Source: Haloechinothrix aidingensis (GTDB taxonomy: Bacteria > Actinomycetota > Actinomycetes > Mycobacteriales > Pseudonocardiaceae). From it: a DNA stretch of 64,000 nucleotides. The notes under the pieces were generated by a model that was not told where the DNA came from, searched no databases, and saw nothing but the letters and a program-made list of their open reading frames with translations. The DNA is taken from contig NZ_JACCKD010000009.1 of the NCBI RefSeq assembly GCF_013450155.1, positions 124,001 to 188,000 on the forward strand. Direction: 5' to 3'. Shown piece after piece: positions 49,955 to 58,470 of this stretch. The number at the start of each line of letters is the position of its first letter. The stretch's first letter is position 1. Position numbers and translations under genes: made by a program.

Positions 49955-51358
49955 CTAGTCCAGGTCGTCGTGCCGCATGAGTTGCCGCCCGGCCTCGGTC
50001 AGCGAGCCGGACAGCGAGGGGTACACCGCGAAGGTCAGCGCGAGGTCGTGTGCGGTGAGCTGGTTCTGCACGGCAAGGGCGATGGGCAGGATCTGCTCGC
50101 TGGCCATCGGGGCCACCACGACACCCCCGATGACCACTCCGGTGGCGGGCCGGCAGAACAGCTTCACGAACCCGTGCCGGAGCCCTTCCATCTTCGCGCG
50201 CGGATTCGTCGCGAGCGGCAGCATGATCGTGCGAGCCGGTACCTCGCCCGCGTCGATCGCCTGCTGGCTGATGCCCACCGTGGCCAGCTCAGGGTGGGTG
50301 AACACGTTCGCGGCCACCGTCTTGAGCTTGATCGGGGACACGCCCTCACCGAGCGCGTGCCACATCGCGATCCGACCCTGCATGCTGGCGACCGAGGCCA
50401 GCATGAGCAGCCCCGTGCAGTCACCGGCGGCATAGATACCCGAGGCGCCGGTACGGGAGACCCGGTCGACCGGGACGAAGCCGCGCGAGTCCGTCTCGAT
50501 CCCGACCGTCTCCAGTCCGATGCCGGTGGTGTTCGGAACCGAGCCGACGGTCATCAGCGCGTGGCTGCCCTCGATCGTGCGACCGTCGCTGAGGTGTACG
50601 ACCACCCCGTCCCCGGCGCGTTCGACCTTCTCCGCGCGGGCGTGCTTGGCCAGCGTGGCACCCCGCTGGCTGAACACCTCCTCGATCACGGCCGCGGCGT
50701 CGGCGTCCTCGTGCGGCATGATGCGGTCCCTGCTCGAGACCACCGTGACGCGCACCCCCATCTCGGTATAGGCCGAGGCGAACTCCGCGCCGGTCACGCC
50801 GGAGCCGACCACGATCAGATGCTCCGGCATCTCGTCGAGGTCGTAGAGCTGGCGCCAGTCCAGTATCCGCTCCCCGTCGGGAACCGCACCCGGCAGCACG
50901 CGCGGGGTCGCACCGGTGGCGATGAGTACGAAGTCCGCGGTGAGTCTCTCGGTCTCGCCGCCATCGACAGTCACCTCGACCTCGTGGACGGCCAGGCCCG
51001 GTTCGGCATCACACAGCCGGGCGGTGCCGGTGAGCACCCGCACGCCTTCACGCTGGACCCGCGCCTTGATGTCGGCCGACTGGGCGAGCGCGAGGCCCTT
51101 GACCCGGCCGTGCACGACGTGGTTGTCGACCGTGACGTTGTCCAGGTCCAGCGACACCCCCAGCTCACCCATACCGTGTAGCCCGGCTCGCGCGCCCGAC
51201 GTGGCGATGAGTGTCTTCGACGGCACACAGTCGTAGAGGACACAACCGCCGCCGAGGGCGTTCTGGTCGATCACGGTCACGTCAGCACCATGCTGGGCGG
51301 CGACCAGCGCCGACTCGTAGCCTGCGGGCCCACCACCCATGATCACGATCCTGGTCAC
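49955..51358 (-). CDS. lpdA: NAD(P)H-quinone reductase, LpdA family
   Basis: A 467-residue two-dinucleotide-binding flavoprotein resembling dihydrolipoamide dehydrogenase: RIVIMGGGPAGYESALVAA, NALGGGCVLYDCVPSK (C39 and C44), IVVGSGVTGAEFASAYTEMG, IYAAGDCTG and a dimerisation domain. The C-terminal His-Glu pair required for lipoamide or glutathione turnover is absent: the usual HPTLSE position reads FAVYPSLSGSLTEA. This matches M. tuberculosis LpdA (Rv3303c), which works as an NAD(P)H quinone reductase and not as a lipoamide dehydrogenase. It precedes glpD on the same strand with a 176-bp gap. ATG 51358. Confidence 0.9.
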   Translation of the reverse strand: MTRIVIMGGGPAGYESALVAAQHGADVTVIDQNALGGGCVLYDCVPSKTLIATSGARAGLHGMGELGVSLDLDNVTVDNHVVHGRVKGLALAQSADIKARVQREGVRVLTGTARLCDAEPGLAVHEVEVTVDGGETERLTADFVLIATGATPRVLPGAVPDGERILDWRQLYDLDEMPEHLIVVGSGVTGAEFASAYTEMGVRVTVVSSRDRIMPHEDADAAAVIEEVFSQRGATLAKHARAEKVERAGDGVVVHLSDGRTIEGSHALMTVGSVPNTTGIGLETVGIETDSRGFVPVDRVSRTGASGIYAAGDCTGLLMLASVASMQGRIAMWHALGEGVSPIKLKTVAANVFTHPELATVGISQQAIDAGEVPARTIMLPLATNPRAKMEGLRHGFVKLFCRPATGVVIGGVVVAPMASEQILPIALAVQNQLTAHDLALTFAVYPSLSGSLTEAGRQLMRHDDLD

Positions 51359-51485
51359 GCGGCCTCCTCCGCTCGACAGTCTGAGCCACTGCCACCGTAC
51401 GTGGCGACTGCCTGAACGTGCTCAGCACCCGAGGCGCTGCTACCGTGAACGCACAGTTCCCGCACGCCGATGATCAACGAGCTAC

Positions 51486-51491
51486 TAGGCT
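51486..51491 (+). promoter_or_regulatory. -10 box of the GGCT-like gene, leaderless
   Basis: TAGGCT, 7 nt, then GTG 51499. Confidence 0.5.
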
Positions 51492-51498
51492 GTCGACC

Positions 51499-51951
51499 GT
51501 GCCTCTTTACGCCGCTTATGGATCCAACATGGATCCCGCGCAGATGATGGAGCGCGCACCCTTGTCTCCCCTCGCCGGCACCGGCTGGCTCGAGGGGTGG
51601 CGACTGACGTTCGGAGGAGAGGACGTCGGGTGGGAAGGGGCCCTCGCCACGATCGTCGAGGATCCCGAGTCCCGGGTGTTCGTCGTGCTCTACGACGTGA
51701 GCACGTTCGACGAGGACAGGCTGGACCGCTGGGAAGGCGGGGAGCTGTTCCTGCACAACAAGATCCGGTTGCGCGTACAGACGATGGAAGGCGACGTGCT
51801 CGCCTGGTTCTACGTGCTGGACGCCTACGAGGGCGGCCTGCCGTCGGCACGCTACCTCGGCATGCTGGCGGACGCGGCCGAAGCCGCGGGCGCCCCCGCC
51901 GACTACGTGGCCAACCTACGTACCCGGCCGTGTATCGGGATCGGCCCCTGA
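51499..51951 (+). CDS. Gamma-glutamylcyclotransferase-like protein
   Basis: A 150-residue single-domain protein of the GGCT/AIG2 fold. The N-terminal PLYAAYGSNMDPAQMMERAP is the YGSN substrate loop. GWRLTFGGEDVGWEGALATIVEDPESRVFVVLYDVS follows, with the candidate general-base Glu in RLDRWEGGE. The expected reaction is cyclisation of a gamma-glutamyl amine to 5-oxoproline; since actinomycetes use mycothiol, not glutathione, the real substrate is unclear. The start is set by TAGGCT 7 nt upstream; the frame is open to 51418 without support. Confidence 0.82.
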   Translation: MPLYAAYGSNMDPAQMMERAPLSPLAGTGWLEGWRLTFGGEDVGWEGALATIVEDPESRVFVVLYDVSTFDEDRLDRWEGGELFLHNKIRLRVQTMEGDVLAWFYVLDAYEGGLPSARYLGMLADAAEAAGAPADYVANLRTRPCIGIGP

Positions 51952-51957
51952 ACCCAC

Positions 51958-52010
51958 CGTGTCGGGCACGTCGGCACCCCGTGTCGGGCGTTCCGGCACC
52001 CCGTGTCGGG
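51958..52010. repeat. Short direct repeat, three copies of CCGTGTCGGG
   Basis: CCGTGTCGGG at 51958-51967, 51979-51988 and 52001-52010, spaced 21-22 bp and separated by CGTTCCGGCACC-like sequence. It fills the gap between two convergent stops. A related copy in inverted orientation lies at 53025-53056, beyond the other end of the DUF559 gene. Confidence 0.8.
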
Positions 52011-52015
52011 TGCGG

Positions 52016-52912
52016 CTACAGCCCTCGGTGCCGGAACGCCGCCCGCAGCTCGGCCAGCAGGCGTGCCGGCTCGGCGAGGTCGGCTGCCGTGGCCCTCACC
52101 ACGAGCCATCCGCGACGCCGCAGGTCCTCCTCCCGCGCCGCGTCCGCCGCGCGGCGATCCGCGTGTGCCGCATACCCGTCGTACTCCAACGCGATGCGGG
52201 CCTGCTCCCACGCGAAGTCCAGGCGATAGATCTCGCACCCGGCGACCGAGCGAACGACGTACTGCGAAGCCGGCGGTGGGAACCCGCCGTCGACGACCAC
52301 GAGCAGGACGGAGCTCTCCGCAGGCGATTCGGGCAGACCCGTGGCGAGCTCGAGCACCTGCTCGGCTTTGCGCCGTCCCCTGCGGTCGGGACGCGCCAGG
52401 AGGCGGCGCCGCAGCCCCTCCTTGACCGCCTCCCGCCGCGCGGGCTCGACCGTGGCCAGCGCCTGGTCACAACAAGCCAGAGCCGTCCTCCTCGAACGCC
52501 CGCACAGCAGGTCGGTCAGGGCCCTGTCCACCGCGTGCACCGGTAGACCCGACAGCTCGACGACATCCCCCGGCTCGGTGGGCCCGTGATGCAGCACGAC
52601 ACCCGGGCGGCGGGCGGGCCACCGGTCGTAGGGCACCTGTACGTGTACGGGTGCCGGTTCGGCGGCATCGCAACCGTGCAGGTACAGCGCCGTCCGGTCG
52701 GCAAGCACAGCACCCTCACCGATCGAGAGCACCGCGGCGGCGGAGCGAGTCCATGGCTCGGTCAGGCGCGACCTGTCGACCAGGACTCCGGGCCACAGCG
52801 CGATGAGCCGCCCATCACGCAGCCCCGACCGGACCGCGTAGCGGCCCGCACGCTCCAGCGCCACCGCTCGAGTACAGGCACCGTGCAGGGCGTCGGCAAC
52901 GAGGTCGTCCAC
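52016..52912 (-). CDS. DUF559 / AbiEi-like protein with restriction-endonuclease-like C terminus
   Basis: A 298-residue protein. The N-terminal half resembles AbiEi-type antitoxin or transcriptional-regulator proteins (SGLRDGRLIALWPGVLVDRSRL, LADRTALYLHGCD, LPVHAVDRALTDLLC). The C-terminal 120 residues match DUF559, a Vsr/PD-(D/E)XK-like fold: YRLDFAWEQARIALEYDGYAAH with Asp and Glu in the expected order, and REEDLRRRGWLVVRATAADL. Such proteins are frequent and multi-copy in actinomycetes; no activity is established. GTG 52912 was chosen (CAGGTT 7 nt upstream); the frame is open to 52963. It is bordered on both sides by inverted copies of a short GC-rich repeat, suggesting it moves or duplicates as a cassette. 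Confidence 0.75.
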   Translation of the reverse strand: MDDLVADALHGACTRAVALERAGRYAVRSGLRDGRLIALWPGVLVDRSRLTEPWTRSAAAVLSIGEGAVLADRTALYLHGCDAAEPAPVHVQVPYDRWPARRPGVVLHHGPTEPGDVVELSGLPVHAVDRALTDLLCGRSRRTALACCDQALATVEPARREAVKEGLRRRLLARPDRRGRRKAEQVLELATGLPESPAESSVLLVVVDGGFPPPASQYVVRSVAGCEIYRLDFAWEQARIALEYDGYAAHADRRAADAAREEDLRRRGWLVVRATAADLAEPARLLAELRAAFRHRGL

Positions 52913-53024
52913 GCACCCCAACCTGCCCGCGCAGCGCGTCGGCCGGGAGCATCGGACGGACATCCGTGGAAAACCGATCGGTTGTGGACAACCGCGCCAT
53001 CGTGGCGGCTGAATTGCCCAACTC

Positions 53025-53056
53025 GGGGTGCCGGAACGGTCGACACGGAGTGCCGG
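53025..53056. repeat. Inverted partner of the 51958-52010 repeat
   Basis: Plus strand GGGGTGCCGGAACGGTCGAC followed by ACGGAGTGCCGG. Its reverse complement aligns with CGGCACCCCGTGTCGGGCGT TCCGGCACCCC at the other end of the DUF559 gene with a few mismatches. It lies between the DUF559 start and the amidohydrolase stop. Confidence 0.7.
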
Positions 53057-53070
53057 GGCGCCCGGCGCGG

Positions 53071-54363
53071 TCAGGAGGCGAGGACCGTGTGTACGAGGGT
53101 GCGGGCACCCACCAGCAGTGCGCGCTCATCCAGCTCGAAGGTCCCCTGGTGGATGTCCCGCACCGGACCGTGGCCCGGCCAGACTCCCAGACGGGCGAAA
53201 GCCCCCGGAACATGTTCGAGGTACCAGCCGAAGTCCTCCCCTCCGGAGGACTGTTCGATGTCGACGAGCGCGTCCGAGCCCAGTGCAGCCGCCGCACCCA
53301 CGCGCAGCTGCGCGGTACTGTCCTCGTCACAGACAACGGGCGGGACGCCGCGCCGGTAGTCGAAGTCGAGCTCCACCCCCGTCGGCGCGACCAGCGCCTC
53401 GACCGCGGAGGCCACGAGCGGCTCCAGCTCACGCCAGACCTCTCGGTCCGCCGTACGCAACGTGCCGAGCAGCGAGCCGTGCTCGGGCACCGTGTTCGGC
53501 GCATCCCCGGCATGCACCGAACCCCACGTCAGCACCGTGCCGGAGCGAGGGTCGACGCGCCTGGACAGCACACCGGGCAATCCCGTGACCACCGTGCCCA
53601 GCGCGTGCACCAGATCGGCCGTCAGGTGCGGGCGCGCGGTGTGCCCTCCAGGCGAGCTCAGTCGCAGCGAGACGAGATCGGCCGCCGAGGTGACCGCACC
53701 GGTACGGGTCCCGATCGTGCCGACCGGAAGGTGCGGGGCACAGTGCAGGGCGAAGATCCGGTCGACGCCGTCGAGCCAGCCCTCCGAGATCACGTCCAGC
53801 GCGCCGCCGTGCATGACCTCCTCCGCGGGCTGGAAGATCAGACGCACCTTCACCGGCAGCTCGGGGGCAGCGGTCAGCGCCATGGCCGTGGCCATCAGGA
53901 TCGCCGTGTGCGCGTCGTGCCCGCAGGCATGCGCGACACCGTCCACGGACGAGGCGAACGGGAGACCGGTGGCCTCGGTGATCGGGAGCGCGTCCATATC
54001 GGCCCGCAGCGCGACGCAGGTGTCCCCGCTACCGATGTCACAGACGACACCGGTCCCGCAGGAGAGCACGGTCGGCCGCAGGCCGAGCGAACGCAGCACC
54101 GACTCGACGAGCTCGGTGGTGCCGTACTCCCGGTTCGACAACTCCGGATTGGCGTGGATATGCCTGCGCCAGGCCACGACATCGGACACACTGCGCGTCA
54201 AGCTCTGCTCCAGCCACTCCGGTCCGCGCCCGGCGGCGAGATCCGGTACGGACGCCACGCTGACACCGCTCGCCGTGATCGCACAGTCGAGCGAGGCATC
54301 GGTGATGGCCCGCTGGTCGCCACGATCACCGGGCACCTCTGGCCGCGAGAACACAACTGTCAT
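53071..54363 (-). CDS. M20-family amidohydrolase (AmiA/HipO-like)
   Basis: A 430-residue zinc-dependent amidohydrolase. Metal and catalytic motifs are ALRADMDALPITE, the diagnostic HACGHDAHTAILMATAMAL, LIFQPAEEVMHGGALDVI and a C-terminal SSGGEDFGWYLEHVPGAF; the dimerisation domain lies between. Members hydrolyse N-acyl amino acids or peptides; the natural substrate is unknown. ATG 54363 is chosen because GGAGG sits 6 nt upstream; the frame runs on to 54456. It occupies the place of amiA1 (Rv3305c) after lpdA in M. tuberculosis. Confidence 0.9.
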   Translation of the reverse strand: MTVVFSRPEVPGDRGDQRAITDASLDCAITASGVSVASVPDLAAGRGPEWLEQSLTRSVSDVVAWRRHIHANPELSNREYGTTELVESVLRSLGLRPTVLSCGTGVVCDIGSGDTCVALRADMDALPITEATGLPFASSVDGVAHACGHDAHTAILMATAMALTAAPELPVKVRLIFQPAEEVMHGGALDVISEGWLDGVDRIFALHCAPHLPVGTIGTRTGAVTSAADLVSLRLSSPGGHTARPHLTADLVHALGTVVTGLPGVLSRRVDPRSGTVLTWGSVHAGDAPNTVPEHGSLLGTLRTADREVWRELEPLVASAVEALVAPTGVELDFDYRRGVPPVVCDEDSTAQLRVGAAAALGSDALVDIEQSSGGEDFGWYLEHVPGAFARLGVWPGHGPVRDIHQGTFELDERALLVGARTLVHTVLAS

Positions 54364-54587
54364 TGGCCACCTCCACAGCGGGAACCGACGACGGCGCGCG
54401 AAGTCTGCGGAGGCAACGCAGATCGTGGGGCAGTCATGGTGGTACGCATTTGCCACTCATTGTGCATGATGCCGGAGCGAGTTGTGCGCCGATTCACGTA
54501 GCGACGAGACAGCCGGTCGCTCGAATGCGGCGAATGGTTACACAGAGTTCGCCCGGGCGGTAACGCAGGACCGCAGCCCGACGGTGA

Positions 54588-54953
54588 TCAGCCGCTCGAC
54601 GGGTTCCGGCGTTTGGAGCGCACGTGCCGACCCCAGAGGACGATGCCGAGCAGCAGCACCGCGGCTCCCCCGACGATGAGCTTGTCGTCGCTGTCCTTCG
54701 CGTCAGGATCGAGGCGCGGCCCCTCTCTCGGACTGCCCTCCTCGCCGGAACCGTCCCCGTCCTGGTCCTGCTCCTGCTCCTGCTCTTGGGCCTGCTCTTG
54801 GGCCTGCTCGGCCACGACCTCCGGATCGCTGGCCGCGCTCGGCGTGCCCGGCACGGTATGCTCCTCCGGGCCTGCCAGCCCGAGCGTCGGCACCAGCGCG
54901 GCGATCACTCCGACGAGCAGTAGCGTGAACGCCACGCCGCGCACCTTCGTCAT
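54588..54953 (-). CDS. Small secreted/membrane protein with Gln-Glu repeat
   Basis: A 121-residue protein of unknown function. An N-terminal hydrophobic segment (VAFTLLLVGVIAALVPTLGLA) is followed by a Pro/Ser stretch and an acidic repeat (QAQEQAQEQEQEQDQDGDG). A second hydrophobic helix near the C terminus (LIVGGAAVLLLGIVLWG) precedes a basic tail (RHVRSKRRNPSSG). This looks like an exported protein anchored by its C-terminal helix. ATG 54953 has GGAAGG 7 nt upstream. The repeat is encoded by imperfect CTGCTC/CTGCTCTTGGGC units at about 54765-54810, which could slip. Confidence 0.65.
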   Translation of the reverse strand: MTKVRGVAFTLLLVGVIAALVPTLGLAGPEEHTVPGTPSAASDPEVVAEQAQEQAQEQEQEQDQDGDGSGEEGSPREGPRLDPDAKDSDDKLIVGGAAVLLLGIVLWGRHVRSKRRNPSSG

Positions 54954-55129
54954 CACGCTGCCTTCCGGTCCGGTTTCCGTAGCCCACATCCGGCCCCTCG
55001 TACGGCCCCCGTACGAGCCCGCGATCGCCCCGCGAGCAGGCCCGGGAACGACATCGCCCTTGACAGTGTGCCGGTTCGACCACGGTGTGTCATCTCGGCA
55101 CGCTGACCGCGCGGTGTTACCAGGACCCG

Positions 55130-56140
55130 CTACTGGAGCTCGCTGCTGGGCCCGTCGTGCGAGAAGGCGCTCAGTATCCGGTGCGCGGCCAGCGCCGGGG
55201 TGAGCTCCCCGTCCCGCACCGCCTGCTCGACGTCCGGTACGAGGTCACGGACACCCGGGTGCCGCTCCAGCCGCGAGAGCAGCTCGTCCCGCACCATCGA
55301 CCAGGTCCAGTCCACCTGCTGCTGCCTGCGCTTCTCCGCGAGAGACCCGGACGACTCCAGCGACTCGTGATGGGTGACGAGCCGCTCCCAGACAGTGTCC
55401 AGGCCCGTACCGCTGAGGCCGCTGCAGGTCAGTACCGGTGGCGTCCAGTCGGCATCCGGGCCGTAGAGCAGGCGGAGCGCGCCCTGCAGCTCCCGTGCGG
55501 CCTTACGCGCCTGCTGCTGGTACTCGCCATCGGCCTTGTTCACCGCGATGACGTCGGCGAGCTCGAGCACGCCCTTCTTGATGCCCTGCAGCTGGTCACC
55601 GGTGCGGGCCAGCGTCAGGAACAAAAAGGAGTCCACCATGTTCGCCACGGTGACCTCGGACTGGCCGACGCCGACGGTCTCGACGAACACGATGTCGTGT
55701 CCCGCCGCCTCCATCAGCACGATGGTCTCCCGCGTCGCCCGGGCCACCCCACCCAACGTGCCCGACGTCGGCGAGGGCCGGATGAACGCGCCCGGCTCAA
55801 CGGCCAGCCGTGCCATGCGCGTCTTGTCCCCGAGAATGCTGCCGCCGGAACGTGTCGACGAGGGGTCGACGGCGAGCACGGCCAGTCGGTGACCCTTCTC
55901 GAGCAACATGCTTCCGAGCCCGTCGATGAACGTCGACTTGCCGACGCCGGGGACCCCGGTGATGCCCACTCGCATCGACCGCCCCGCGTGCGGCAGGAGC
56001 CGCGTCAGCAGCTCCTGTGCCTGCGCGCGATGCTCGGCACGGCTGGACTCGACCAGCGTGATCGCCCGGGAGAGCGTGCCCCGGTCGCCTGCCAGGACTC
56101 CCTCGGCGTACGAGGCCACGTCGATCTTCTTGGGCGGCAT
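55130..56140 (-). CDS. meaB: Methylmalonyl-CoA mutase-associated GTPase
   Basis: A 336-residue G3E-family P-loop GTPase that loads and protects the B12 cofactor of methylmalonyl-CoA mutase. It has Walker A GVPGVGKSTFIDGLGS, VDPSSTRSGGSILGDKTRMARL, FVETVGVGQSEVTVANMVD and the NKAD guanine motif, with C-terminal helical dimerisation (WSMVRDELLSRLERHPGV). It follows mutB on the same strand after 101 bp and is probably part of the mutA-mutB-meaB operon. Confidence 0.95.
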   Translation of the reverse strand: MPPKKIDVASYAEGVLAGDRGTLSRAITLVESSRAEHRAQAQELLTRLLPHAGRSMRVGITGVPGVGKSTFIDGLGSMLLEKGHRLAVLAVDPSSTRSGGSILGDKTRMARLAVEPGAFIRPSPTSGTLGGVARATRETIVLMEAAGHDIVFVETVGVGQSEVTVANMVDSFLFLTLARTGDQLQGIKKGVLELADVIAVNKADGEYQQQARKAARELQGALRLLYGPDADWTPPVLTCSGLSGTGLDTVWERLVTHHESLESSGSLAEKRRQQQVDWTWSMVRDELLSRLERHPGVRDLVPDVEQAVRDGELTPALAAHRILSAFSHDGPSSELQ

Positions 56141-56241
56141 GGGGTCAGTATTCCTCGCAGGGTTCCTCGCGGGTCGTCGCTACGTCAGGCGGGTGGGTTG
56201 CCCGCCACACGCGCCCCCACCCACAACGCCGTGGCCACCAC

Positions 56242-58470
56242 TCAGTGCTCACCGTGCAGCTTGTCCAGCAGGTCGATGGCGGCATCGGCGATCACTGTCC
56301 CGGGCGGGAAGATCGCGGCGGCCCCTGCCTCCCGCAACGCGTCGAAGTCCTGCGGTGGAACCACGCCGCCCACGACGACCTGTATGTCCGCGCGGTCCAG
56401 CTCCGCGAGCTCGGCACGTAGCGCGGGAACGAGCGTGAGGTGCCCGGCCGCGAGCGAGGACACCCCGATCACGTGCACGTCGGCTTCCACAGCCTGGCGC
56501 GCCACCTCGGCAGGGGTGGAGAACAGGGGGCCGACGTCGACATCGAAGCCGATGTCCGCGAAGGCTGTGGCGATCACCTTCTGGCCCCGATCGTGACCAT
56601 CCTGCCCCATCTTCGCCACCAGGATGCGCGGGCGCCTGCCCTCCTCCTCGGCGAAGGCCTCCACCTTGTTCCTGGCCGCCTCCACGTGCGGAGACGAGCC
56701 GACCTCGTCGCGATACACACCGGATATCGTACGAATCTGCCCGGAGTGCCTACCCCAGATCCGCTCCAGCGCCTCGGAGATCTCACCGACGGTGGCCTTG
56801 GCACGCGCCGCGTCGATGGCCCTGGCGAGCAGGTTCGTCGACATGTCCGTGGAGTCCGCGGACGCCTCCCCCGCGGCGGTCAGCGCGCGCAGCGCCTCGC
56901 CGACGGCATCGTCGTCCCGCTCCGCGCGCAGCCTGTGCAGCTTGTCCAGCTGCTGCGCGCGTACCTCCGCGTTGTCGACCTGGCGCACGTCGATCTGCTC
57001 GGAGTCCTCCCCCTCCGGCACCGGGTAGGTGTTCACGCCGATCACCGGCTGCCTGCCGGAGTCGATCCGCGCCTGCGTGCGCGCGGCCGCCTCCTCGATA
57101 CGCATCTTGGGGATACCGGCCTCGATCGCCTTGGCCATGCCTCCCGCGGCCTCGACCTCCTCGATATGCGCCCACGCACGGCGGGCGAGGTCGTAGGTGA
57201 GCCGCTCGACGAAGTGGCTGCCGCCCCACGGGTCGACCACGTTCGTCGTACCGGACTCGTGCTGCAGGAGCAGCTGGGTGTTGCGCGCGATACGTGCCGA
57301 GAAGTCCGTCGGCAGTGCCAGCGCCTCGTCCAGGGCGTTGGTGTGCAGCGACTGGGTATGTCCCTGCGTGGCGGCCATCGCCTCGACACAGGTACGCGTG
57401 ACGTTGTTGAACACGTCCTGTGCGGTCAGTGACCAGCCGGAGGTCTGGCTGTGCGTGCGCAGGCTCAGCGACTTCTCCGAGGAAGGGCCGAACCGCTTGA
57501 CGAGCTTGGCCCACAGCAGCCGCGCGGCCCGCATCTTGGCGACCTCGGTGAAGAAGTTCATCCCGATCGCCCAGAAGAACGACAGCCGGGGCGCGAACGA
57601 GTCGATGTCCAGCCCGGCATCGCGTCCCGCGCGGATGTACTCGACACCGTCGGCCAGGGTGTAGGCCAGCTCCAGATCAGCGGTCGCCCCGGCTTCCTGC
57701 ATGTGGTACCCGGAGATGGAGATCGAGTTGAAGCGCGGCATGCGCTGCGAGGTGTAGGCGAAGATGTCCGAGATGATCCGCATCGACGCCTGGGGCGGGT
57801 AGATGTAGGTGTTGCGGACCATGAATTCTTTGAGGATGTCGTTCTGGATCGTGCCCGCGAGCTGCTCGGGAGCCACACCCTGCTCCTCGGCCGCCACCAC
57901 GTACAGCGCCATCACCGGCAGCACCGCGCCGTTCATCGTCATCGACACGCTCATCCTGTCGAGCGGGATGCCGTCGAAGAGCTGGCGCATGTCGTAGATC
58001 GAGTCGATGGCCACGCCCGCCATACCCACGTCCCCGGACACCCGGGGGTGGTCGGAGTCGTACCCGCGGTGGGTGGCCAGGTCGAACGCCACCGAGAGCC
58101 CCTTCTGCCCGGCCGCGAGGTTGCGCCGGTAGAACGCGTTGGACTCCTCGGCTGTAGAGAATCCCGCGTACTGCCGCACCGTCCACGGCTGGTTGACATA
58201 CATCGTCGGGTAGGGGCCGCGCACGAACGGCGCGATACCGGGATAGCCGTCCAGGAAGTCCAGGTCCGCGGTGTCCTGCTCGTCGTACACCGGCTTGATC
58301 GAGATACCTTCCGGCGTCTCCCACACGCGCGCGTCGGCGTCCTTACCGGTGTTGGCCTGTACCGCGGCCGCCCAGTCGCCGGCATCCGCGCGTTCCGGCG
58401 TGCCGAGGGGGATCTCGCTGAAGTCGGGGACGCGCCTGGCGTCGCCGGCGCCGGCTTCGGTCTCACTCAT
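56242..58470 (-). CDS. mutB: Methylmalonyl-CoA mutase large subunit
   Basis: A 742-residue adenosylcobalamin enzyme interconverting (R)-methylmalonyl-CoA and succinyl-CoA. The N-terminal barrel has [40 protein letters not shown] and [12 protein letters not shown]. The C-terminal B12-binding domain carries GQDGHDRG (622-629), whose H626 is the lower axial cobalt ligand (DxHxxG), and later [12 protein letters not shown]. Length is normal. Its ATG overlaps the mutA stop by 4 bp. Together with the carboxylase genes in this window it links propionyl-CoA to the TCA cycle. Confidence 0.96.
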   Translation of the reverse strand: MSETEAGAGDARRVPDFSEIPLGTPERADAGDWAAAVQANTGKDADARVWETPEGISIKPVYDEQDTADLDFLDGYPGIAPFVRGPYPTMYVNQPWTVRQYAGFSTAEESNAFYRRNLAAGQKGLSVAFDLATHRGYDSDHPRVSGDVGMAGVAIDSIYDMRQLFDGIPLDRMSVSMTMNGAVLPVMALYVVAAEEQGVAPEQLAGTIQNDILKEFMVRNTYIYPPQASMRIISDIFAYTSQRMPRFNSISISGYHMQEAGATADLELAYTLADGVEYIRAGRDAGLDIDSFAPRLSFFWAIGMNFFTEVAKMRAARLLWAKLVKRFGPSSEKSLSLRTHSQTSGWSLTAQDVFNNVTRTCVEAMAATQGHTQSLHTNALDEALALPTDFSARIARNTQLLLQHESGTTNVVDPWGGSHFVERLTYDLARRAWAHIEEVEAAGGMAKAIEAGIPKMRIEEAAARTQARIDSGRQPVIGVNTYPVPEGEDSEQIDVRQVDNAEVRAQQLDKLHRLRAERDDDAVGEALRALTAAGEASADSTDMSTNLLARAIDAARAKATVGEISEALERIWGRHSGQIRTISGVYRDEVGSSPHVEAARNKVEAFAEEEGRRPRILVAKMGQDGHDRGQKVIATAFADIGFDVDVGPLFSTPAEVARQAVEADVHVIGVSSLAAGHLTLVPALRAELAELDRADIQVVVGGVVPPQDFDALREAGAAAIFPPGTVIADAAIDLLDKLHGEH

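Noticed and set aside
49955-51358. Annotation as dihydrolipoamide dehydrogenase
   Set aside because: The C-terminal catalytic His-Glu pair is missing, and gene context (glpD neighbour) matches LpdA quinone reductase.
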